Positions 31,181 to 43,489 of a stretch of DNA of 64,000 bases are shown in pieces (the stretch's first letter is position 1; every line of letters starts with the position of its first letter). Origin of the DNA: Chalara sp. BL73 (lineage: Eukaryota; Ascomycota; Leotiomycetes; Helotiales); contig CAKJVC010000014.1 in the NCBI GenBank assembly GCA_918026815.1, positions 620,001 through 684,000 of the forward strand. Reading direction: 5' to 3'. The notes beneath the pieces are model-generated. The model was given only the letters and a program-made list of their open reading frames with translations, made no database searches and was not told the origin of the DNA. Made by a program: the position numbers and the translations under genes.

Positions 31181-34100
31181 CTTGGTTAGCATGTTGTATG
31201 TGCTTGATACGTCACATGCGATTCAGGTGAAGATTATACTGCAAAGCAACTCCTGCGCAGAATTCATATGATTACCACATCGAGTTTCATATCACAACGA
31301 AGCAACGTCAAGCGCCACTCATGTCTCTATCTAACTTCATGGCCCGTCCGCCGAGGTCAGGCATGTTTTGCTCGATGCAATGATACGCCACCCAAACAGC
31401 TGCGATAGCCAGGTGGGCTGGGGCTACCCCCAAAGGGGCTAAGAATATAACTATTCAGTCTGGGTCCGGGTACCCACCGACAGGAAAGCTAGCACGAGGT
31501 GTGGACGAGCTTGAAGCGGAGCCCAGTCAGCTGCATTCGCTTCAGATAATACTATCACGCTCTCTCTTAACGCAATATGGATGAGATAAATGCGAGACAT
31601 CGCGCATCGCCTACGCCAGTAAATTCAACAAAAGGAACGGTGGGGCTCTTGGAATGAAAGGTACGCAGATAAAGTACATGGGGGAGTCAAGCGCTGATTC
31701 GTAGACAGAATGAGAGGCTACTTTTAGTTTATAAGCATAGCGTATTGGTCGAGGCGTTAAGGGATTTGAGTTGTTGTAATGAGATACCATTTGGGGAAGT
31801 GTTGGGTCATTTACGTTGTCTATTGACCTGTATATGCTGTCAGTGTTTGTATCAAGTGTCCATAATATTAGAAGATATTCCGCATAGCAATTGAAAGTCA
31901 AATTGTTGTATGTGCAAAACAGGAAGTTATTGCGAGCTAGTTATAATTTCTAAGTGAGCGAGGAGATTGATCCAAAGTGGTTGTTGAGCCTCCAGTGCTT
32001 GACGTTCTTCTTGAAGCCGCGTTCGAGCCGCGTTATACTCCAATGGCAAAGCTTGAAGCCAAGTGGTCCTCTATACGCACAACGGTTATCTACGCATAAT
32101 TCATCTGGTCTGGGATCTTGCAAAGGTCAATCTTTTAACGGCAAACCATAATCTGTGATCCAGGCTTATACGTAGCTCAAAGTGAATCTGAGTCTGCAAC
32201 AATTGCTCTTTCAACCGTGATACAGATAAGCATTACCATTCGCGGGCTTCAAGGTCTAGAACTGCTTGGATATGTACTGATATAGTGAACTCCTCTTCAT
32301 ATACCAGATGGTAGAGGAGCATGCCGGCCACAAGGTCCTTGAAAATGCGGATCAAGCTGAAACAAGTAACCTTATCTATCGAGGGGGAAGCAAGATAACC
32401 TTACAGAACGCTGAAGAAGAGCTCAAGGATGAATAGGCGATAGTATATATTTGGAAGGCAGTGCCCAAAGAAAAAAAATCGCATCCCAAGTTTCCCTGAC
32501 AAGGTTCCCAGCGCATCTCCCCGCCGGCCCTCTATCCTGCACCGTCGATCCAAGCTTACGCGGCTGCTCGTCGATCCCCACGGCGAGGCTTAACTCCCGC
32601 CCTCTGGATGTTTGTTGCACGTCGTGATGAGGGGTTCGCAGGAAAACCTCATGCCAGAAAGAATGGGGGATCCTACGGCGCCTAGGGAAGAAATCAGACT
32701 TATGCACCCCCCCCTCCGTTAGACGGGCCAGGCGTCAGGGACACGGCAGATAATATTCCGACAAAAGAGCACATCTGAAATCGTGAATCTTCGGCCGGTA
32801 GAGCTATCAGCCGTGAATACACATATCTATGTAACTCGTCATAAGTGGAAGATGCTCCTTTGGATTTGCGTTTTCTTTTTCCCGCCCGCTCGTCTTTGTT
32901 CGGATGGATCCGTACGTAATTGCGGGTGAGCTGTAAACCCTTTTGACTTTGGCCGTCTCCATTTTCCGCTCCGCTTATTGCCTCATCCCTCTTTGTATAA
33001 GTATCATAGATTTAGGATGGAGCTGAAATGGCGAGGCCTCAGGCCCAAGGATGAACTACGCTCTGGGAGTATTATCAGGGATCGGAAGAAGGGTACTACT
33101 TTTAGCACGGTCCCTTCCAATGTGAGGTGATTTTGTGGGCGTTTGAGGCTGCTAAGGCTATCTGAACCTACGGCGGTATTGGGGAAGTGCTAGTTAAGAT
33201 AGGACTTAGTGTGCGCTTTAAGTAAGGTTTGGATTCTCCCTAGTAACTTGTTTGCGCAGGTGCTAGACACCGCACTTTGTGGCGGCGTAGCATGGCCGTG
33301 AGGGGATATGCAGGTGAACCAAATCGTTCTATTGTAGGATTACCTTTTCTCCTCTCCTCTCGTCATTCTACGCGCTTGCTTAGCCTGCAATGGAGAATGA
33401 CATGTGAACGGTCTAGACGCTGTGTAGAATGTTTCGTCTCGATACCTAGCTATAAGGAGATCTCGCATAGATGTATCAAAATACTGCTGGAGCCTTTCAA
33501 GGTGCTGCTGCTACTGTAAGTCGAACTACAAGCAATTTGATAATACGAAGTGAGAAACAGGAAGCTAATAGAATAGGAGGACTTGAAATTGCAGCCCTGG
33601 AAACTTGCGCGCTTTGATTTCTGGATGGGTCGGTATCGAGAAACACACTTCATCCTTCTGTACATCAAGTTCACTGAATACTCAGCTGCGAACAGTATAC
33701 GGGAAAAGAATAAGCAAGACAATAGATAGTAGCAGAAGTTATGGCACGTGATAAGCTCGCTTATTCACTCAACCCCTTTTAATAACTAAAGCATGTGTGA
33801 CATAAACCTGTATCTTTCTTATAGATCTTACATTGCACCAGGACAAACTTCTCGTGATTATCCTTGTGAACTTCTGGCTCATTCCTCCGTCGTAGTGTAG
33901 ACGAAAGTATATTTCAAGGAGCGTCGAATCACGTAAAAGGCATCGTCACTGCCTGCGCTGTCTAGGTAGCAACCCGCCTCTATAAGACTTCATCCTTACA
34001 ACAGTCCTTGATTTTGTGAGAAACACGACCCTGAGGCATAGTTTGGTCGGAGGCGCAAAATATAGCCAGAATCAGGAACAAGAAGCATACAGCTGGGACC

Positions 34101-34831
34101 TGTGCTCGTGCTCAAAGCATCCAGCTCTCCTGGGATCAGTAGAGTCCAGAAAGCTGATTCGGCGTAGAACAGGTATACTGAACGCTTATCTTCTCATCTC
34201 TCGAATGACGCAAGCTACAGAATGCAGCTCTCAGTCAAGGTATGAGACATCAAGCTGAGGTATGTACACAAAACATAACATGCTTTGATTGAAGCTGAGC
34301 GGAGTTTAACCATCTTTAGGGATCTTGTAATATTTTCACCATGTATAAGTAGTCATGCAGAAGTTCGCACATGCCAGACGTTTCGTTCGTAATTAACCTT
34401 GTTGATTGGTTAAGAGATCTTCAAGTTACGAGGAGATACGTCCCAAGGCACGGAGATGCAGCCTGAAAACTCTACTGTTTCATGGGTGGCTGCTACGTAA
34501 TGATGATTTGCAGTTCCTGGAATCAGGCTAAAACAACATCATGTTCCAGGTAATAACTAGATTGAGGATAGCAGCACATGAATCGACAGAGTCAACGTCC
34601 GCTTCCAGCTGACGGTTGTCTCGTTAGGATCACAATTTTTAAAAGTACATCCGCAGCTTCAGACCAACGCAGAACCAAGTTTCAGCCCTCGGGCGGAGTC
34701 CGATTTGTATTAACATACATAGCATCTCTATGATCAGCTAATAGATCTCGAGAAGGCATGCTCTGGAGAATTGCACCCTGCCGTGGCTTTATCGTCGCCA
34801 AATATAAGGATGCCATCTCCCTAGCCCGCAG
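31181..34831. other. Gene-poor stretch, 3.6 kb
   Basis: No frame on either strand shows family motifs, long codon-like continuity or joined exons that I could support. No transposon terminal repeats or large direct repeats were noticed by eye. It could hold non-coding transcripts or unrecognisable relics. Confidence 0.45.
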
Positions 34832-35139
34832 GATGGGTAGGAGGACTTGGAACACGCAAAAGCGGTTGCGAATATATGCTGCTAGCTATGACTTTCGCAT
34901 GTATGCCCAATCTTGAAAACTTAGCGCTGGATATATATCCCGGAACCCTCCAAATACTCAAGGTCTCTCTCTACTGTGCTCTAGATAATGAGACAAGGAA
35001 AGAAATGAAGGAAGTCGCCGATGGGCAGGTCTACGACCATACCTTTGTTGTTCACAGTTTACACAAAAAATTGATCTTAGGTCTGAGAACAGTCCTGAAT
35101 CAGAAGCCAGTTTATCACCTACAAGGGTCAATGTCCTGA
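34832..35139 (+). pseudogene. Possible decayed fragment of an expanded fungal leucine-rich (F-box/LRR-like) protein
   Basis: Two adjacent frames together resemble a motif common in expanded fungal F-box/LRR families. Around 34842 a frame reads EDLEHAKAVANI. After a shift near 34868-34876 the next frame reads LLAMTFACMPNLENLALDIY, then continues to 35139. The expected pattern is a W..DLE helix followed by LLL..LPNLE.L.L. There is a stop just before the first part. No complete gene can be built around it, and family assignment is tentative. Confidence 0.25.
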
Positions 35140-35255
35140 TTGTTATTTTTCGGATGTAAGCTATAAGCCTGGTCGATATTTGTGTATACTAATTTCGCCG
35201 AAACTCGAGAGCCTGCTTGGATGCTTACAACCCTTTACATTAAGTTTGCTACATC

Positions 35256-35852
35256 CTAATCATACTTTCCACTCTCCTTCACTAGCCCCAATTCCTCATT
35301 CTCTTTCTTACTCCTCCGCGACCACTCGGGCGCCTCGTCCTTGCCCTCCTCCTCCTCCTTATCACCCTGCTCCTTCGTGTGATGCACCGTCCTAGGATCG
35401 TGTTCCGCCGGACTGTAGATCGTATACAAAATCAACGGCGTAGGTCCAGTATTCACAAACTGATGCTGTGTTCCCGCCGGTACAATCACCAGATCTCCGG
35501 CCTTAACATCCTGGTCTTTGCCATTAACAGTCGCCTTGCCGATGCCGCTCGTAAACGTGAGAGCTTGGTCGACGGTGTGGACCTCGTCGCCGATATCTCC
35601 ACCAACTGGGATGGTCATCAAAACGACCTGGCTATAAAAGGACGTGAAGAGGACTTTGCGAAACTCGCCGCTCGAGGCGGGATATGAGGTAGTCATGTTG
35701 GGGAAGTAGACCATCTCATGGGCCGGAGGATCAGATTTGGAGGCCATGGTGCGAACTGTGAAGGGTGATTGCTTGAATACTGGTGTATTTTGCGCAAGAA
35801 TTGCAAATGCGCGCGTAGAGGTGGTCCGCACTGTACGTGTTAAGAGAGACAT
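35256..35852 (-). CDS. Cupin-domain protein, possibly mitochondrial
   Basis: Single-exon, 198 residues. The cupin_2 barrel lies at about 65-145: motif 1-like GGDIGDEVHTVDQALTFTSG (His/Glu/His-type metal ligands partly present) and motif 2 GDLVIVPAGTQHQFVNTG, followed by LILYTIYSPAEHDPRTVHHT. This subgroup is widespread in fungi and bacteria with no firm enzymatic role. The first 35 residues are Arg/Thr/Ser-rich and lack acids (LLTRTVRTTSTRAFAI), a good mitochondrial presequence; a second start at 35747 (MASKSDPPAHEM) would give a cytosolic form. The C-terminal tail is Glu/Lys-rich. Confidence 0.85.
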   Translation of the reverse strand: MSLLTRTVRTTSTRAFAILAQNTPVFKQSPFTVRTMASKSDPPAHEMVYFPNMTTSYPASSGEFRKVLFTSFYSQVVLMTIPVGGDIGDEVHTVDQALTFTSGIGKATVNGKDQDVKAGDLVIVPAGTQHQFVNTGPTPLILYTIYSPAEHDPRTVHHTKEQGDKEEEEGKDEAPEWSRRSKKENEELGLVKESGKYD

Positions 35853-36403
35853 TTGCCAGCAAGATACATGCTAATAGCTGATATAAATACAGAGCAACAG
35901 CGAATCTTCTCCGTGGAGGGAAAAACGCCCCATGTTGATATTGTAAAGGTGATGTCATGTAATACTGAATGCAATCTGGTTAGTCATTAAGCACAGGCCT
36001 TATAGAAGCCATTGTCCTTCGATTTCTGGCCGGACCTGGAAGATTATTCGATTGCGAGGTTTGTCCGCACATCGGTCTTTGCAAATTGTCATATTCTTGA
36101 TAGGACGGGGTTCGGTCAATGGGCAACGCGGGATTTGAAGTTACCGCGGGCGTGACGGGACGGGTGAGCCGGGTGAATTTATATGAGACGTCTGAGGAAG
36201 CACCTTTTGAGGCTGCTAGATGCCTGAGATCTCATGTGGGAATCAGCTTGGCGAGCACTTGATGCCTTAGATAAGACCTTGCATCGATAAAATAACCCTA
36301 AATTATACTAAACTGGAACTATGGTGCCGAAAGCGGTGAGGCAATCATAAAGCGATTCTGCCAGTGCGAAATGGTTCGACCTTGAACCCACTGCTCGATA
36401 CCC
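35853..36403. other. Divergent promoter region between the cupin gene and COX11
   Basis: No gene seen. Both neighbours are probably mitochondrial, so shared regulation is possible, but no binding site is recognised. Confidence 0.5.
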
Positions 36404-37342
36404 ATGACAAACTTCAACATCGGCCTCAAAACTCAATTGGACGGCAGTAGGATGAACGTCTTTCCGCGGTCGCTGAGGGGAATTGTACGCAAAGATGCAG
36501 CCTGGACATGCTCGTCCTGTGCGAAATCTATGCGCCAGCAGAAATCCTTCTTTAAACCATCGACAAGATACATCACAAATAGTTCGAAACCCAGACAGAA
36601 TGCAGCACCGACATTCGAAGAGCTGAGGGAGCCCTCGAGGCAGAAGAATATCTCGACTCTGTACTATACAATTAGCATAATATTAGGGACAGTGGCATTT
36701 TCATATGGCTCTGTGCCAATGTATAAAATGGTCCGTAGTTGCAGCCTTGTCCGAAGCACAAATCTAACAGGTGCTCTCTAGATTTGTCAAACAACAGGTT
36801 GGGGAGGTCAACCTATAAAGGCCCCCGGGCACGGAGGCGCTGCTGGCGACGATCCTTCCGAGCGTTTAAAACCCGTCACAAATGCTAAGCGCATACGGAT
36901 AACATTCAATGGCTCGGTTTCCGATGTGCTACCTTGGAAGTTCACACCCCAGCAACGAGAAGTTCGAGTCCTTCCTGGAGAAACTGCATTGGCATTTTAT
37001 ACTGCCACCAACAAGTCCGACGAAGATATTATTGGGGTGGCGACATATAGCGTCACGCCTGGACAAGTTGCGCAATACTTCAGCAAGATACAATGTTTCT
37101 GTTTTGAGGAGCAGAGGCTGAATGCGGGAGAAACGGTTGATATGCCGGTGTTCTTCTATATAGATCCGGATTTCGTAAACGACATAAATATGAGAGGTAT
37201 TGAGCAGGTTACGCTGAGCTATACCTTCTTTAGTGAGTACTTCTAGGCGGTGAAATAGAATGTTAGGACAAATCTCTAACAGTGTATAGAGGCACGATAT
37301 GATAACAATGGCAACCTGAAGGCTATGCCAGAGGGTATTTAA
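36404..37342 (+). CDS. cox11: Cytochrome c oxidase assembly protein Cox11
   Basis: Inner-membrane copper chaperone that helps insert CuB into Cox1. Exons 36404-36730, 36782-37232 and 37290-37342 join in frame to 276 residues; starting at the second ATG (36452, MNVFPRSLRGIVRK) gives 260 and a cleaner presequence. One membrane helix, YYTISIILGTVAFSYGSVPM, is followed by YKM, intron 1 (GTCCGT donor), then ICQTTGWGGQ, the typical family junction. The C-terminal domain has PGETALAFYTATNKSD and the copper site QCFCFEEQRL with both cysteines, then DMPVFFYIDPDF and LSYTFF. A 57-nt second intron with CTCTAAC branch leads to a short last exon ending KAMPEGI. No defects. Confidence 0.95.
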
Positions 37343-38307
37343 TTGTATAAAATGTTACAATAGCATGTGCATTGGGTGGAGTTAAGAAGCTTTGCATGAA
37401 CTTGATGTAATATCGAAAGAGAGTCTAGATCAACCTCTCCTCAAACCATACCCAGTTCCACAGCTATGGATTCAGGAATGTCCAATGGGATTGTGTGATG
37501 CTTCCATCTGTATTTGGGCACGGGACGATGATACCCTTACCTTCTCACGTTGGCTGCCAGGTGGGTGCCAGTGCTGATGTGTCTATCAAGATGCTCGCAC
37601 ATTATAAATTGCCTAGATGTAGGAAGCAAGCTCGTTGCCTAAGAAATCGGCGAACTTCCGACTCGTATACCCCAAGCTGAGTAAGCGGCTCTGCCAAGAA
37701 TATATCCTCACCACCACCAAAGGTTCATTTGTAGAACTGTGACAGCGTCACTGACCTCATGCCGTCGCAAATCATTTTCTATTCAAAGCAGATCTTACAT
37801 CTATGCGAGCGAATAAATCCCTTCTCAACACAAATATAGTTCGCCTAAACGGGTCGCTCAGGCAGCAGCATCGGGACCTCACATCAGCCTCACCATCTCG
37901 TCTCATACACCGACACAACATGGCGCAGAGGACTCTGCACAGTTGTGAGTCCTTTTAGATCATGTAACTTGCATATATTTATTATCTTAGAGTTTCTGAG
38001 AAACGTCTTTCTTGTTGACGCGAATTCCATCTCACTCCACACCAGTGTTGTCCTCCCAGTAACCACTCCTCTTAGCACTTGCCTAAAGTCCCATCCACCG
38101 GATCCCTTCCGTTGCCTATTAAATCCTATTTTCAAAATTGTTAAATACTCCTACATCACAGGCACCGCATTCACAGCACAGTCAACATATCACTACCGAC
38201 TCATCCAATGCAAGTCTCATCATTGCACCTTCGTATTTCTTTGACCTTGGACTCAACCAGTCTAAACGAATTTACCGTATGTCACATTTCATCTCAACTT
38301 TGATTCA
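37343..38307. other. Intergenic region
   Basis: Same-strand spacer before the F-box gene. An ATG with a GTGAGT donor after eight codons lies near 37920-37945, but no sensible continuation was found. Nothing else is supported. Confidence 0.45.
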
Positions 38308-39244
38308 ATGTCTTCTCCTCCGCCAAGCGCTCCCAATACCGAATCCGGCTTCATGTCCTCACAGGAATCCCATACCATGCCGCTAAGACGCAGTCGTCGG
38401 ATAGCCTCAGGAAGCACTGTCAGCAATACAAGTAATTCCAGCAAAGGAAAGGGCAAAGAGAAAGATATTAATGATTCGGAAATAAGACCAGAAGAGTGGC
38501 AGCTTGAGCAAACACCATTCTTACGCCTGCCGAAGGAGGTTGTCCTTGCAATTTTCAAAGTGTTGAATCCGATTGATGCAGTGGTATGTAGTTCAGAAGG
38601 CCTTTCTCCAACTCATATCTGTTCCACAGCATCAAACAAAGACTAATCCGTAAATTACAGAGCTTAAGCTTAACAAAGTACAGTCAACCAATGGCAGAAA
38701 ACTAGTAAGACATTCTAACAATCCTAGCAAATATGCCTACCTCCTCGCCAAAGGTTCGGACTCAACCATCCACAAACCCGACGGCATCGTACGTCCCATC
38801 CTCCAAGGCGTCTCCATGTTCATCGGCGCTCCCGACTCAGAACACCCAGTCATACAGTCTCAGGGCTGTAAATTCTGTCTTCCCGTGCTTTACTACCCCC
38901 CACACTGCGAGCTCAATTTCCACCTGAGACCCTTTATGCCTTCGCATCTAAACTGTATTCGCCCCCTCACTTCCTAAATCTGTTTGACTTCATCCCGCCC
39001 TCCCCCCCGTATTCATCCTCGCCAAGGAAGGAAGACTGATGATGAGATGGCAGTTTGCGTATCCTGTGAAAAATACACCAGGGCCGAGAACACCGGCTTC
39101 AGCGACGCAAATCTGCATTGCGGGCTGTGCGGCGTGAACTACAGTAAGCGGTTCGAGCGCGGAAGACGGAATATCGATATGCAGCGGCCCGGGGAAGCGC
39201 AGCTTAGAGTGCGGAAGTGGTATAATATTAATGTTGATGCCTGA
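38308..39244 (+). CDS. F-box protein with C-terminal cysteine-rich (putative zinc-binding) region
   Basis: Probable substrate adaptor of an SCF ubiquitin ligase, 236 residues. Exons: 38308-38583, 38661-38677 (17 nt), 38728-38954 and 39054-39244; the lengths sum to a whole number of codons. The N-terminus is Ser/Arg-rich with RRSRRIA and a basic KGKGKEK stretch. The F-box at ~70-110 reads TPFLRLPKEVVLAIFKVLNP, then IDAV, SLSLTN supplied by the tiny exon, and KYAYLLAKG. Next come GCKFC, HCELNFHLRPFMPSHLN, CVSC and CGLC, likely a zinc-binding unit seen in many small fungal F-box proteins. Without the three introns there are in-frame stops. The 17-nt exon is supported by the restored F-box consensus and by GACTAAT/TTCTAAC branch-like signals. 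Confidence 0.72.
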
Positions 39245-39698
39245 GGAGTTGTATTAGATAAGCTGATCGTTGTTGTCTATTGCGTTGGATTGAGTGTTTA
39301 TGAGGTGGTTGGGTACATTATCAGTGCGTTGGATTTTGCATAGGCGTTCGTTGTACATAGACTGGTGTTTACTAGACGCATAGGTGCTCACGGGAAAATA
39401 ATTGGATGGCAGTTGCTCGGGTCTGAATGGGAATACATACGCCTTGATAAGTCTCGTTAGGAGTTACGAATATGAGCATGATATTATACTTAAGTTTGGC
39501 GCTAGAGCATAAAGATCAATTTGAATCTCAGGATTAAACGTGATTGGTATGAAGAAGGAAAGACCACTACTATATTGGTGTGCTGTAATCTACAGATGCT
39601 AGTTTCATTCGTATATGTGTACAATTGCTTAGCCAAACATACTCCATTCCCATCACTGGCTTTTGCGTTCCCTTGCCACCGCCATCAGAATAGCTAAA
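39245..39698. other. Convergent intergenic region
   Basis: 3' flanks of the F-box gene (plus) and the SMP/C2 gene (minus). A/T-rich with no other feature. Confidence 0.5.
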
Positions 39699-42600
39699 CT
39701 AAGCCTCCGTCTCCACATCAGGCTGCCTTCCAGACAGGCTCCCCTTTTTCAACGTTCTCCTAATCGCAAACTTGGCCTCGTCTTTCGCAAACGCGATGTT
39801 CCTCATTGGCTTCCACTGCATGAGGCCCCTCTGCTTGCGGTGCAACCCCTTGCTCTCCTCCTTGTAGTCCTTGTACTGCGTCACCGGATTCTTCGACTGG
39901 GACGTGCGGGAGGTGGTCTTCTCCGGGCCGGCGCCGTCAAGCGATTTGTCGGTTTCAGCGTCGACGACGCCCAGGTCGCTTTCATCGGAGGATGAATCGG
40001 AGTCCGCACAATCGGTGCCTTCGTCGTCACCGTTACCTGATTGCTGGCTCCTGGTGGTAGACGCATCACTGGTGTTGGCTGGTTTCCGGGGGGCCTTCTG
40101 GTCTATATATTGTGCGGGATCTTCTCCGAACGCGCCGCTCCAGTTTGTACCATCCTTTGCCAGCCACTTCTGCTTCTCCTTTTCGTCGGCTGTGGCTAGG
40201 ACATCTCGGCCTTGGGTTAGTGACTCATCGTGGAGTTTCTGCACCGCTGGTGGCATTTCCTTGGTTACTTTTGTGGTTCGAACACCTTCTGCGTGGCAAG
40301 CTTCCCAAGTCTCTTGCGTTTCTCTTGAGTCATTGTCACTGATAAATGCAGCGTGATCTTGATCTGTTCCAGCTTTGAACCGACCACGGAACTGTAGTCG
40401 ACCGATTTCTTGTATATCAATGTCGGGAATGTTCTTAAAATTCTCCTCGGTAATGTAGTTCTGGACCAGCCTCATACCTTTGTCAGTCTTCCAGATTGGA
40501 ATGTTGATATCTTCCTCCTTGTTGTCTTCGAGATGATGCAGCCAGACGACAGCATAAGCACCAGCAGCGCGCTTACCAGCAACGTGAAACTCGAATACGA
40601 TTGGAGAGCGGTATCGGTATTTGACCGGCAGCCGAATATTGTACTTGCCATTGTCCTGTGCAAGATCCCAGAAGATACCATCGCCCTCATCAGTGGTTTG
40701 GCAGTTATTTCTCCCAATGCTGCCTGAGCTACCACCAGTCCTCAACTTGAGTTTGGTCTTGGCAGTGTATCCTGTCGCAAGGATCTTCTGAGAAGTGAAC
40801 TCGAAAGTACCGACGTCCCATCCAAGTTGTTGCGGCGGTAGACGAGTTTCAACGCTGCGGAATAGCACGGAGATTCTGATTCGACCAAATCCAATTCCAC
40901 CATCTAGAGGATACCATCTTGTTACTTGCGAACTAGTCTGCAGAATATCGGCTAATCTCAGTGGCACAACACCTAGGATTGGATCATGCTGTCTCATGCG
41001 CTGGTCACGAACGGTCACTGTGACAATACCGGATCGCCAGTCTCTCATAAATCGCTCAGTACCGGCGTTAAAAATTGGCTTGCTGCTGACCACCTTGGTA
41101 CGTGTGCGATAAACCTAGAAAAATTAGCTTTATGTTGCCAGTGCCTAGCGACACATTGGAAAACTTTTTAAACTTACCAATTCATCATTGAACAAAATTG
41201 TGCAATAACTGCTAGGCAGCTTCTTGCTCTCTTCTTCTTTGTTCTCTCCCGATTCCTGAGCTGGTTCAAACTCTCTACCTTTGCGCTTACCCTCACTTCC
41301 TTTGATATTCTGAAGCTCGAGATTGACGATTTGATGGACAACAACACTGCAAACTCCGCTTGGCCACAGAGGGTCAGGTGGAGTGTGCACCACGGCATCT
41401 TCATCCGCAGTCTCAACTGCTCCTTTCTCATCTTGCAGTTCTGCCTTATCCCTAAGGGCATCGGGAAGGTTGACATCTTTACCAGAGGTCCTAAGAGCAG
41501 GGCGAAATTGTGGTTTGCCAAAGTAGCCCACTTCCCAATGAAGCTCGCCAGGCATGCTCTTTTCTGGGTCCATTCCGCGAAGCTTGGACACCTGTGGGTA
41601 CATCTTGCCCGGATGCTGGATCATCTTTTGCATCGATAGTTCAACTTTGCCAACGACATCGTCAGAAGTTGATCTATCAGAGTCCCATAGCTCCATTGAT
41701 AGCTGCTCATCTGCTTTGATAAGATCTGGGGTGACCAGTAATGCACAAGTCTCCTCCCATACTGGGTTCAGATCATCTTGGATAACTCGAGTACAATACA
41801 TTGGCTTTCCATACTTGGAGAAACTGACGGTGATGTAAGGGTCACTTCCACCACCATCACTGCCACGACGATCTTGCTTGCTGAGACCGGTGGCTTTGTG
41901 AATTCTGATCCAAAGCACTCCCAGAGCTTCGACATCTTTCTGGATATCATCACCTTGCAACATCTTACCCATGTCGAGCGTCATACTTTTTGGTGCAACA
42001 TACTCGTTCGCAGCGGCCCCGATAGCATAGTTGACAAAGTTAGAAATTAGTGGTAGGTTAAGGATGTTCACACCCGTTTGCAGCATTGGCACGCAACCCG
42101 CTTGAACTTTCGGTAAGCCCATGAGTGTAAACGTGAGAGCCTTCAAGAAAGGTGGCTCCGGAGACATTTGTAATCGGATTCTAACTGTACCAACCAGACC
42201 TTGTAGCTCGACAAAGATGGGAAGGGGAACTCCGAAAAGACCTTTAATACCCAGGTAAAAGACCAACTGCATATGCATATTTTTGGCCTTTGCCGAAGTT
42301 CCTGGTCCCGTTGGCAGCGCATGGTACGCAAATGAGCATTCGAGATTATAGTAGTCTCCGCCTTCCTCATCGGCCGCTAATTCTTGGGGATCCTTGTTCT
42401 TCTCGTTTTGGCGATGGATATCATCCTTCAGTTCCTTAACATGTCCATCAGGTAAAGCACGCAAGCTCAAAATTCGGAAAGGGTTGCTTCCTTGGTTGAT
42501 CTCAGCGACTCGTACATTCTCGATAACCCCCGGAACAGATGCTTGCATAACATCTTCGAGTGTGTCCGCAACGGCAGCGAACATTTCAGGATTAATCAGA

Positions 42601-43489
42601 CCCCACATCACGCCTAGAAATGTGTTCATCCATTCGACCGATTCGGGAATGAGGTTTTGTGTTGCCTATGTTACATTAGTTTTGTTGTATCCATCTTGCT
42701 AGTTATACTCACGGTCTGGCCGCGTGTTTGCTCGCTAGACCACTCAGTCGCGCGGCCTGAGCGCAGAACCTCCTTCATCCATAGGAATATTCCAGAAGCT
42801 ATACAGGATGCTAAGGGTATGAGACCATAAATTGCACCGCCGAACATCTTGCCAAGTACAACGATAGCCACGAATACACCAACAGTCAGAATAGTTGCCC
42901 TCTTCTCCAATGCTTCAAACATAGGCTCATAGCTAACAGATGGTGTTGGGTGGAATAAGATATTTGTCTTTTCGCCATGAATTGGCACATCTGATGTACT
43001 GCCAGGCTCTACAGGATCTGGTGGGGCTGTAATATCTTGGTTCTTTTTGTATTCCTCTAGCGATTGAGACTCATGCGACTGAACGGGAGTTTCCTTATTG
43101 AGATTCGCATTTGGCACAGATAGCTGTATATAGTTAGTAAATTGAAGTTACACAACAGCTGCCTTACTTACCATAGGATTGTTGACCGACTTCATAAAGT
43201 TTGCGTCAACATCCTCAATTTCTACCTGTCTGCCAGTGACAGGGTCTGTTACGGTCTTCTTCGTCCCCGAAACCCCTGTGGGTTGACCTGGGGCATGATC
43301 TTTGACTTCCGCGCCTCCAAGAGGCTGTTGTCCAGCAGCCTTCTCAGCTTTCAAGTCAGCATCTATCTTTGCATCTCGCTCCTTTTTCTCAGCATCTAGA
43401 CTCTGTATGAATTTCTGGATATTAGGGATTGGATTCGCTCCCGAATAATGGCCCCCGGGGGCTTTCTTTGTGGGAGGAGGAGTAGCCAT
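39699..43489 (-). CDS. Tricalbin-like SMP/C2-domain membrane protein (Mug190-type)
   Basis: Likely ER-plasma membrane contact-site lipid-transfer protein, related to tricalbins and S. pombe Mug190. Four exons, 43489-43172, 43123-42713, 42665-41178 and 41114-39699, encode about 1210 residues. N-terminal ~180 residues are polar. A hydrophobic hairpin-like anchor lies at ~181-222 (VGVFVAIVVLGKMFGG and IPLASCIASGIFLWM). An SMP lipid-binding domain spans ~245-470 (VEWMNTFLGVMWGLINPE, LKALTFTLMGLPKVQAG). A C2 domain from ~495 shows LGVLWIRIHKATGLSKQD, SDPYITVSFSKYGK and DDLNPVWEE, and a second C2-like region from ~650 continues across the last intron (SSYCTILFNDEL / VYRTRTKV, then RQHDPILGVVPLRLADIL). 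The C-terminus is acidic and Ser-rich, then basic. Introns are 48, 47 and 63 nt with GTAAGT/GTGAGT donors. Confidence 0.85.

Noticed and set aside
38705..38727. A 23-nt intron (GTAAGA ... CTAAC ... TAG) in the F-box gene
   Set aside because: A 50-nt intron starting at GTACAG (38678) uses the same acceptor, keeps the frame and restores the F-box consensus, so the ultra-short intron is not needed.
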